NCBI GenBank assembly: GCA_902561765.1
Contig: CACEQR010000001.1
Span: forward strand, 62,001 to 126,000
DNA: 64,000 bases
DNA from: an uncultured Pelagibacteraceae bacterium
GTDB lineage: Bacteria > Pseudomonadota > Alphaproteobacteria > Pelagibacterales > Pelagibacteraceae
Direction of reading: 5' to 3'
Under the pieces are notes generated by a model. That model did no database searches. It had not been told where the DNA came from and worked only from the letters and a program-made list of their open reading frames with translations. Below, piece after piece: positions 24,811 through 31,916 of the stretch. Position 1 is the first letter of the stretch. Every line of letters begins with the position of its first letter. The position numbers and the translations under genes are program-made.

Positions 24811-25961
24811 TGAGCCTAAAGAATTGCTATAATTTTGAAGACTTTAGAAAGCTAGCAAAAAAAAAATTACCTGCCCCGATTTTTCACTACATTGATGGTG
24901 GAGCTGACGACGAAGTCACAATGAATAGAAACACAGACTCATTTAATGAATGTGATCTAGTTCCGAATATTTTAAATAGTGTTGGTGAGCCAGATTTAAA
25001 AACTGAAGTTTTTGGAACAAAAATGGATATGCCAATTTTTTTGTCCCCTACTGCAATGCAAAGTTTATATCACCCAGATGGTGATAAGGCATCTGCTCGT
25101 GCAGCAGAAAAATTTGGTACAATTTATAGTATGTCTACGATGGCATCTTTTTCAATCGAGGAAATTGCAAATTTATCAAGTGGACCAAAAATTTTTCAAT
25201 TATATATTCATAAAGATCAATCTATAACCGATGATTTGATCGATAGATGTAAAAGAGCGAACTTTAATGGGATGTGTATCACTGTTGACACCATAGTCGC
25301 TGGAAACAGAGAAAGGGACCACAGAACAGGTTTTACAACACCTCCAAAATTTACTTTAGACAGTTTAATGAGTTTTGCCATGAGACCACAGTGGGTATTT
25401 AATTATTTTACAAATAAGAAATTTGAATTAGCTAATCTCAAAGATAAAGTTGAAAAAGGTACAAATATTGCTCAATCAGTTATGGGATATATAAATGAAC
25501 AGTATGATCCAGCTATGAATTGGAAGGACGCTGAGTATTGTATAAAAAAATGGGATGGACCTATAGCTCTTAAGGGAGTTATGTCAGTTGAAGATGCCAA
25601 AAAGGCTATAGACATAGGCTGCACAGCTATAATGATATCAAATCACGGAGGAAGACAACTTGATGGATCCAGATCTCCATTTGATCAAGTAAAGGCCATT
25701 AGGGATGCAGTAGGTGATAAATTAGAGATCATATTAGATGGAGGCGTTAGAAGAGGCACTCACGTGCTGAAAGCACTTGCAGCAGGTGCGACAGCTTGTA
25801 GTTTTGGTAAAGCATTTTTGTTTAGTTTAGGGGCTGGCGGACAACAAGGCATTGAGAGACTATTACAAAATATGCATGACGAAATAAGACGTAACATGAT
25901 ATTGATGGGTTGCAAAAGTATCAAAGACCTTGATGAATCAAAAATTATTTTCCGAAAATAA
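24810..25961 (+). CDS. FMN-dependent alpha-hydroxy-acid dehydrogenase, copy 2
   Basis: A 383-residue paralogue of the preceding gene, alignable end to end without obvious gaps: FHYIDGGADDE, VDTIVAGNRERDHRTGF, IALKGVMSVEDA and SNHGGRQLDGSRSPFDQ with H279 and R282 at the same positions. Differences cluster in the loop at about 210-250 and the C-terminal FMN-edge segment (GATACSFGKAFLFSLGAGG against GAKACSGGRLYLYALAAAG), which suggests diverged substrate choice. Its ATG overlaps the copy 1 stop by one base. Confidence 0.93.
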   Translation: MSLKNCYNFEDFRKLAKKKLPAPIFHYIDGGADDEVTMNRNTDSFNECDLVPNILNSVGEPDLKTEVFGTKMDMPIFLSPTAMQSLYHPDGDKASARAAEKFGTIYSMSTMASFSIEEIANLSSGPKIFQLYIHKDQSITDDLIDRCKRANFNGMCITVDTIVAGNRERDHRTGFTTPPKFTLDSLMSFAMRPQWVFNYFTNKKFELANLKDKVEKGTNIAQSVMGYINEQYDPAMNWKDAEYCIKKWDGPIALKGVMSVEDAKKAIDIGCTAIMISNHGGRQLDGSRSPFDQVKAIRDAVGDKLEIILDGGVRRGTHVLKALAAGATACSFGKAFLFSLGAGGQQGIERLLQNMHDEIRRNMILMGCKSIKDLDESKIIFRK

Positions 25962-26002
25962 ATAAAAAATACTATTATAAAAAATAAGCAAAAAAAATTA
26001 AA

Positions 26003-26008
26003 TATAAT
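26003..26008 (+). promoter_or_regulatory. Candidate -10 box before aminotransferase
   Basis: A perfect TATAAT lies 49 bases before the aminotransferase ATG in a 96-base gap. The implied 5' leader (about 26015-26057) holds a small imperfect hairpin, AGGAAC with GTTTCCT. I see no good -35 box, so support is weak. Confidence 0.3.
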
Positions 26009-26057
26009 AGACATAAAGGAACTTTTCAGTTAGTTTCCTCAACTTAAAATTAAATTT

Positions 26058-27224
26058 ATGAGATTAGCAAAAAGTTTAGAAAATTTAGGAACAGAGTCTG
26101 CGTTTAGTGTGCTAGCTGAAGCTAAAGCACTAGAGGCAAAAGGTCATCCAATGATACATTTGGGTTTAGGGCAACCAGATTTTAAAACTCCAAAACATGT
26201 AGTCGAAGCTGCTAAGAAAGCATTAGATGATGGTCATCATGGTTATGTAATGTCAAATGGTATTCCAGAATGTAGACAAGCAGTAACGAGATGGATTAAA
26301 AAACGATACAACCAAGACATAGACTCTGAAAGAATTTTAATAATGCCGGGTGGAAAACCTACAATGAGTTATGCAATTCAGTGTTATGGTGAACCTGGAG
26401 CAGAAATAATCCATCCAACACCAGCATTTCCTATTTATGAATCAATGATTAACTATACTGGTTCTACTCCAGTACCATATGACTTAACTGAAGATAAAGA
26501 TCTTAAGTTTGATCCGGATAAAATACTGTCACTCATAACTGATAAAACAAGATTATTAATTTTAATTAACCCTAACAATCCAACAGGTAGTTTTGTTGAG
26601 AAACCAGTTATAGATTATTTTGCCAAAGAATTAGAAAAACACCCACATGTAACTATTTTGAGTGATGAAATCTATAGTAGACAGATATTTGATTACAAAG
26701 AAATGCCATCGTTCTTCCACTATGAAAATTTAAGAGATAGACTTATTGTGTTAGAAGGTTGGAGTAAAGCATATTCAATGACTGGATGGAGATTAGGTTG
26801 GAGTTTTTGGCCAAAAGAACTTGTTGAACATGTGAATAAATTATTAATCAATAGTGTATCATGCGTAAATGCAGCAGCACAGTTTGCTGGAATTGCGGCT
26901 TTAGATGGACCAGACGATTCAATTAATGACATGTTGGATAAATTTACTTTAAGAAGAAATTTAATTCATAAAGGTTTAAATGACCTACCAGGAATAGAAT
27001 GTAGTTTACCAGGGGGTGCTTTTTACGCTTTCCCGAATGTAAAAGGAACTGGAATGACAGGTGCTGAGTTTTGTAAAAAAGCTATGCATGAAGCTGGAGT
27101 AGCAATTGTGCCAGGAACTGCATTTGGACAAACATGCCAAGACTATGTGAGATTTAGTTTTGCCGCATCAAGAGATAATATACAGCAGGCCTTAGAAAAT
27201 ATAGGTAAGATGCTTTCTAAATAG
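26058..27224 (+). CDS. Class I/II PLP-dependent aminotransferase
   Basis: A 388-residue fold-type I aminotransferase. The Schiff-base lysine is K237 in EGWSKAYSMTGWRLGW. Other landmarks are LGLGQPDFKTPKHV, ILINPNNPTGSFVEK, ILSDEIYSRQIF and the carboxylate-binding Arg in CQDYVRFSFAASRD. It resembles the aspartate/aromatic/alanine-type class I enzymes; the substrate pair is not assignable. Surrounded by hydroxyacid and oxoacid enzymes, it could interconvert an amino acid with the imported 2-oxoacid, for example alanine with pyruvate or glycine with glyoxylate (inference). Confidence 0.92.
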   Translation: MRLAKSLENLGTESAFSVLAEAKALEAKGHPMIHLGLGQPDFKTPKHVVEAAKKALDDGHHGYVMSNGIPECRQAVTRWIKKRYNQDIDSERILIMPGGKPTMSYAIQCYGEPGAEIIHPTPAFPIYESMINYTGSTPVPYDLTEDKDLKFDPDKILSLITDKTRLLILINPNNPTGSFVEKPVIDYFAKELEKHPHVTILSDEIYSRQIFDYKEMPSFFHYENLRDRLIVLEGWSKAYSMTGWRLGWSFWPKELVEHVNKLLINSVSCVNAAAQFAGIAALDGPDDSINDMLDKFTLRRNLIHKGLNDLPGIECSLPGGAFYAFPNVKGTGMTGAEFCKKAMHEAGVAIVPGTAFGQTCQDYVRFSFAASRDNIQQALENIGKMLSK

Positions 27225-27262
27225 ACTGTATTTTTTAAAAGAAACTTCTATAATATTTAATT

Positions 27263-28636
27263 ATGAATGAGATTGTTCAAACAGAGTTAAAAAAGATTTT
27301 TAATGGAAGGTTTTCAACCTCAGAGTCTACAAGAGCAAACTATGCTAGAGGAGAAGATACTTATGATCCAATTCTCTCAAAAGCAGTAGTATTTCCTGAA
27401 ACTAATGAAGAAGTATCACAGTTATTGAAATTATGTAATGAACACAAAATTCCAGTAGTTCCTTTTGGTACTGGAACTTCTCTAGAAGGCCACGTTGTTG
27501 GCAATCAAAATGGAATTACAATTTCCCTTGAAAAAATGAACAAGGTCTTGAGTGTCAACGCTGAAGATTTTGATTGTAGAGTACAAGCAAATGTAACTAG
27601 AAAACAACTTAATGAATATCTACGTGAGGATGGAGTATTTTTTCCAATAGATCCAGGAGCAGATGCTGCTCTAGGTGGAATGGCTGCAACATCTGCATCA
27701 GGTACAATGGCTGTGAAATATGGAACTATGAGAACTGTTATTTCAGGTCTAACAGTTGTTCTTCCCAATGGAGATATTATTAAAACTGGGGCTAGAACAA
27801 AAAAAACTTCTGCAGGATATAATTTAACAAATTTATTTATTGGATCTGAAGGAACTCTAGGAATAATTACTGAAGTTCAACTAAGATTATCACCAATACC
27901 TGAAAGTATAATGAGTGCAGTATGTTACTTTCCAGATTTAGATTCAGCAGTTAAAGCTGCCCAGGAAGTTATCCAATACGGTGTTCCAATAGCAAGAATT
28001 GAAATGCTAAATAAAGATCAAATGGAAATAAGTATTAAATACTCAAAATTAGATAATATAAAAGCTTCGCCTACTTTGTTTTTTGAATTCCATGGTAGTG
28101 AAAATTCAAACAATGAATCAATTGGTATAGTTGAAGAAATTTCAAAGAGTAATGGTGGAAGTGATTTTCAATGGGCATCTTCCCCTGAGGAGCAGAAAAA
28201 ATTATGGAAAGCAAGACATGATGTGTATTATTCAGTTAAAGCTTTAGGTAACGATATGAAAGTATATTCAACTGACGTATGTGTGCCTATTTCAAGATTA
28301 GTAGAATGTATTTCATGGGCAGAAAAAGAAGTTCAAAAGTTAGGCTTAACTGCTCCAATGGTAGGGCATGTAGGAGATGGTAACTTTCATTCAATAGTCC
28401 TTTATGATCCAGATGATGAAGAAAAACAAAAAAAAATTAGACAGTACAGTGATGATTTAATCAATAAAGCGCTTGAACTTGAAGGAACAATTACTGGTGA
28501 GCATGGTATCGGACTTCAAAAGAAACATTATTTACTTAGAGAACATCCAGATAATGTTCCTGTTATGAAATCTATTAAAAGATCATTAGATGTTAATAAC
28601 ATAATGAATCCTGGAAAAATCTTTGATTTAAACTAA
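27263..28636 (+). CDS. FAD-binding oxidoreductase, D-lactate/glycolate dehydrogenase-like
   Basis: A 457-residue member of the FAD-linked oxidase family (PCMH type plus C-terminal domain), close in layout to LDHD and GlcD. FAD-binding PFGTGTSLEGHVVG and GGMAATSASGTMAVKYGTMR, then GSEGTLGIITEVQLRL, are clear. The C-terminal metal/substrate motifs GHVGDGNFHSIV and GTITGEHGIGLQKKHYL are intact. It oxidises a D-2-hydroxyacid to a 2-oxoacid, passing electrons to the quinone pool or another acceptor. No glcE or glcF is adjacent, which favours an LDHD-like single-subunit enzyme. It sits 38 bases after the aminotransferase. Confidence 0.9.
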   Translation: MNEIVQTELKKIFNGRFSTSESTRANYARGEDTYDPILSKAVVFPETNEEVSQLLKLCNEHKIPVVPFGTGTSLEGHVVGNQNGITISLEKMNKVLSVNAEDFDCRVQANVTRKQLNEYLREDGVFFPIDPGADAALGGMAATSASGTMAVKYGTMRTVISGLTVVLPNGDIIKTGARTKKTSAGYNLTNLFIGSEGTLGIITEVQLRLSPIPESIMSAVCYFPDLDSAVKAAQEVIQYGVPIARIEMLNKDQMEISIKYSKLDNIKASPTLFFEFHGSENSNNESIGIVEEISKSNGGSDFQWASSPEEQKKLWKARHDVYYSVKALGNDMKVYSTDVCVPISRLVECISWAEKEVQKLGLTAPMVGHVGDGNFHSIVLYDPDDEEKQKKIRQYSDDLINKALELEGTITGEHGIGLQKKHYLLREHPDNVPVMKSIKRSLDVNNIMNPGKIFDLN

Positions 28637-28645
28637 TCAACTTGT

Positions 28646-29599
28646 ATGAAAAAAATTTTAGTTACTAGAAGATTGTTAAGATCTTGTGAGGATCGAGCAA
28701 AAGAAATGTTTGATGCGAATTTAAATCTTAATGATGAACTTTACTCACAAAAAAAATTAATAGAAATGAGCCAAGGCTGTGATGGTATACTTTCGGCATT
28801 AACCGATAAGTTAGATGCTGATACAATTAATCAATTACCAGATAGTGTTAAAATCCTCTCAAACTTTGCAGTTGGATTTGGAAATATTGATTTAGAGGCA
28901 GCAAAAAGTAGAGGTATAGCCGTAACAAATACTCCAGATGTTTTAACTGATGCAACTGCTGAAATTGGAGTACTGTTAATTTTAGGAGCTTGTAGAAGAG
29001 CCTCTGAAGGAATTGAGCAAGCTAGACAAGGAGGATGGGTTTGGTCTGCGGATCTTTTAATTGGAAAACAACTGACAGGAACTAGATTAGGAATTTTAGG
29101 AATGGGAAGAATTGGACAAAAAATTGCGAAAGTTGCAAAATCACTTGGGATGATAATTCACTATCATAACAGATCAAAATTAAGTGAAGATAAAGAGCAA
29201 GGTGCTATTTACCATGATAACTTAAAAGACCTTTTATCTGTATCAGATGTATTATCTGTATGTTGTCCAGCATCTAAAGAAACAGTTGATATGATCAATA
29301 AAGATACAATTGAATATTTACCAAAGGGCGCAGTTGTAACTAATGTTGCAAGAGGAGATATTATTGAAGATGAGGCAATGATAGATGCTCTTAATAGAAG
29401 AAAAGTTTATGCAGTAGGATTAGATGTTTATAAAAATGAGCCAAATTTAAACAAAGGCTATTATAAACACAAAAGTGCATTTATACTTCCACATTTGGGT
29501 AGCGCTACTAAAGAAACAAGGACTGCTATGGCTAACTTAGCTATTGATAATATTGACGAATTTTTCAAAACAGGAAACTGTAAAAAAAAAGTAAATTAA
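28646..29599 (+). CDS. D-2-hydroxyacid dehydrogenase (glyoxylate/hydroxypyruvate reductase-like)
   Basis: A 317-residue NAD(P)-dependent enzyme. The Rossmann motif LGILGMGRIGQKIAKVAKSL is followed by HYHNRSK, where Arg at the end of the second strand favours NADPH. The catalytic Arg (NVARGDIIED), Glu and His (PHLGSATKETR) are present. It resembles GyaR/GRHPR, reducing glyoxylate or hydroxypyruvate. It begins 9 bases after the FAD dehydrogenase. Together they could form a hydroxyacid/oxoacid cycle that balances redox (inference). Confidence 0.9.
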   Translation: MKKILVTRRLLRSCEDRAKEMFDANLNLNDELYSQKKLIEMSQGCDGILSALTDKLDADTINQLPDSVKILSNFAVGFGNIDLEAAKSRGIAVTNTPDVLTDATAEIGVLLILGACRRASEGIEQARQGGWVWSADLLIGKQLTGTRLGILGMGRIGQKIAKVAKSLGMIIHYHNRSKLSEDKEQGAIYHDNLKDLLSVSDVLSVCCPASKETVDMINKDTIEYLPKGAVVTNVARGDIIEDEAMIDALNRRKVYAVGLDVYKNEPNLNKGYYKHKSAFILPHLGSATKETRTAMANLAIDNIDEFFKTGNCKKKVN

Positions 29600-29690
29600 C
29601 AATCTCAAGTTGTATTTCACTGAATATTGGGCATTTTTAAAATGACTCTAAGTAACATATATGTTTTATTACCGGCAGTTAATTAACTAA

Positions 29691-29698
29691 AGAGGAGA
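29691..29698 (+). promoter_or_regulatory. Strong Shine-Dalgarno site of TRAP binding-protein gene
   Basis: AGAGGAGA ends 5 bases before the ATG at 29704. Most genes in this window have no recognisable Shine-Dalgarno sequence, so this near-consensus site implies a high translation rate, as expected for a periplasmic binding protein made in excess over its permease. It also fixes the start codon. Confidence 0.75.
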
Positions 29699-29703
29699 AA
29701 TAA

Positions 29704-30834
29704 ATGATTAAAGACAAAAAGCTGAAGGTTAAAAAAACACCTTCAAGACGTAAGTTCTTTAAAGCTGCTGCTGCAACTGGTGTTGCTGCTGTAGCTGCAT
29801 CATCTTTAGCTGCTCCAGCTGTTGCTGCCGAAAGAATTGAAGCATCAATGGTTGCTACTTGGGGAAGAGATTTTCCAGGTTTAGGTACAGGAGCTCAAAG
29901 ATTTGCACAAAGAATAGCAGATATAAGTGATGGTAGAATCCAAGTTACTTATTATGCAGCGAACGAAAGAGTTAAAGCATTTGACTCATTTGATGAAGTT
30001 GCATCTGGTAACTCACAAATGTACCATGCTGCAGACTACTACTGGGTGAAGAAAGATCCAGCTTGGGGTTATTTTACAGCGGTACCATTTGGTTTTACTT
30101 ACACTGAAATGAATGCATGGATTAGATTTGCAGGTGGTCAAGAGTTGTGGGATGAACTAGCTGATAAATTTGGTCTTAAAAACTTTATGTGTGGAAGCAC
30201 AGGAGTTCAAATGGGTGGATGGTTTAACAAAAAGATTAGAAGCCCTAATGACTTCAAAGGTTTAAAAATGCGTATGCCTGGTTTAGGTGGACAAGTAATT
30301 GGTAAACTTGGAGGATCTCCAGTTTCATTACCTGGTGGACAAATTTACGAAAACCTAGTATCTGGAGCGATTGATGCTACAGAGTGGGTAGGTCCATGGA
30401 ATGATGAAGCTATGAAATTCCAAGAAGCTGCTAAATACTACTACTATCCTGGTATGCACGAGCCTGGATCAATGTTAGCATGTGGAACAAACAAATCTTG
30501 GTTCACAAGCTTAAACAAATCAGATCAATTATTGATTGAAGCTGCTGCAGCAATGGAAAACGACGTAATGATGTCTGAGTACAATGCTAAAAACGGTGCG
30601 GCTTTAGCTAGATTGATCAATGATCATGGTGTTAAACTAGAGAAGTTTAGCGACAAGGTATATGATGGCTTTGCTTCTGCTGCTAATGAAGTGTTTGAAG
30701 AAACAAGAGCTAGCAGTGGTCTTGCTGAAAGAGTTCATTCGAGCTTCTTAAAAGCAAGAAAAGACATTGGATCTTGGACTAACTTGTCTGACTCACCTTA
30801 CATTTCTCAAAGAAACAGAGCTTTAGGAATGTAA
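29704..30834 (+). CDS. dctP: TRAP transporter substrate-binding protein (DctP/TakP type), Tat signal
   Basis: A 376-residue periplasmic solute-binding protein. The N-terminus has a twin-arginine signal (SRRKFFKAAAATG) and cleavage near APAVAAE (about residue 42). The mature part is of the TakP/lactate-binding branch: YHAADYYWVKKDPAWGYFTA, GSTGVQMGGWFNKKI, LKMRMPGLGGQVIGKLGGSP and GAIDATEWVGPWND, in which the Arg of KMRMPG binds a carboxylate. The likely ligand is a 2-oxoacid or 2-hydroxyacid such as pyruvate or lactate, which fits the upstream dehydrogenases. G/C use and codon choice look like those of a highly expressed gene. A strong terminator follows. Confidence 0.93.
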   Translation: MIKDKKLKVKKTPSRRKFFKAAAATGVAAVAASSLAAPAVAAERIEASMVATWGRDFPGLGTGAQRFAQRIADISDGRIQVTYYAANERVKAFDSFDEVASGNSQMYHAADYYWVKKDPAWGYFTAVPFGFTYTEMNAWIRFAGGQELWDELADKFGLKNFMCGSTGVQMGGWFNKKIRSPNDFKGLKMRMPGLGGQVIGKLGGSPVSLPGGQIYENLVSGAIDATEWVGPWNDEAMKFQEAAKYYYYPGMHEPGSMLACGTNKSWFTSLNKSDQLLIEAAAAMENDVMMSEYNAKNGAALARLINDHGVKLEKFSDKVYDGFASAANEVFEETRASSGLAERVHSSFLKARKDIGSWTNLSDSPYISQRNRALGM

Positions 30835-30854
30835 TCAAACTTAATTTGATAATT

Positions 30855-30883
30855 AAAAGGGCCCTTTTTGGGCCCTTTTTTTT
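30855..30883 (+). terminator. Rho-independent terminator/attenuator after dctP
   Basis: A 10-base-pair stem (30855-30864 with 30870-30879; AAAAGGGCCC pairing with GGGCCCTTTT) encloses a 5-T loop and runs into further T residues to 30883. It stands between dctP and its permease genes, so it probably makes a stable, abundant dctP transcript with limited read-through to dctQ and dctM. Confidence 0.9.
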
Positions 30884-30923
30884 ATTTTAAAATTAAGTAT
30901 TACTAAGAGAAATTTAAATTCAT

Positions 30924-31913
30924 ATGAGTTCAGAAAGCAGCAAAATATCTTTATATTTAAGAATTTTAAGCTACTCAGTATTAGCTTTCACCCTAGCATT
31001 CCTTATAAATAATGTTTTAACAGTTTGGAGTGATTGGCCTGGGATTAAGAAAATTTTCTCTCATTATGAAATGTTTGGTTTCAAAAAAAAGGCCCTTGAT
31101 GGATCTGATTTAAATTATGGTTTCATGCAAATTGGAGTATATTTAATATGTATAGTAGCTGTAATTATCTACGTATTTAAAACATACTCTCAAACTTTAG
31201 AGCGAGACTCGGAGATATTATCAAAATTTTCAGCTTACTTAGTTAGATCATCTTTTTGGGCAGTCTTTTTAGTAGGTGTAGCTGATTTTATAATTTCATT
31301 CATGGTTGTTGAAAGATTATGGGAGGCTATATTCAGTCCAGAAGTGAAAGCCTTTATGGTGAAATCACCGGAAAGAATTACATTTATACATTTTCCAATT
31401 ATATTAATTTCATTTGTAATTGGTTATTTTACTAAATCTGTTGGTTTTATTTGGTTAGCAGTATTAGTTGTTGTCAGTGAATTCATAATTGTCTTATCTA
31501 GATTTATATTTTCTTATGAGCAAGCTTTTCAAGGAGACCTTGTTCGTTTCTGGTATGCTGCTCTATATTTATTTGCAAGTGCGTATGCTTTAATTCACGA
31601 AGGTCATGTAAGAGTAGATGTGCTTTATTCTTCATTTAGCGAAAGAAAAAAAGCTTGGACTAATCTTTTAGGCTCTGCTCTTTTAGGTGTTCCGCTTGTA
31701 TTGATAGTTTTATTTTTAGGACTTAACGGTAAAGCAAGTATAATTAATGGACCAGTTGTAGCTTTTGAAGTTACTCAGCAAGGATCAAATGGGTTATACC
31801 TTCTTTATTTAATGGCCGTATATCTAGCGGTATTTGCTGTTACCATGCTTTTACAGTTTACGAGTTATTTCATGGGTAGTAGTCATAAAATTTTAAATGG
31901 TAAGGAAAACTAA
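30924..31913 (+). CDS. dctQ: TRAP transporter small permease subunit, N-terminally extended
   Basis: A 329-residue inner-membrane protein, where DctQ subunits are commonly 160-200. The C-terminal half is the recognisable DctQ domain with four helices: FWYAALYLFASAYALIHEGH, RVDVLYSSFSERKKAW and LGVPLVLIVLFLGLNGKASI. The N-terminal 150 residues add about four more hydrophobic helices (about 14-30, 70-90, 108-132, 152-172). The added part may contact the long DctM or the binding protein. It is 3 bases before dctM. Confidence 0.82.
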   Translation: MSSESSKISLYLRILSYSVLAFTLAFLINNVLTVWSDWPGIKKIFSHYEMFGFKKKALDGSDLNYGFMQIGVYLICIVAVIIYVFKTYSQTLERDSEILSKFSAYLVRSSFWAVFLVGVADFIISFMVVERLWEAIFSPEVKAFMVKSPERITFIHFPIILISFVIGYFTKSVGFIWLAVLVVVSEFIIVLSRFIFSYEQAFQGDLVRFWYAALYLFASAYALIHEGHVRVDVLYSSFSERKKAWTNLLGSALLGVPLVLIVLFLGLNGKASIINGPVVAFEVTQQGSNGLYLLYLMAVYLAVFAVTMLLQFTSYFMGSSHKILNGKEN

Positions 31914-31916
31914 AGC

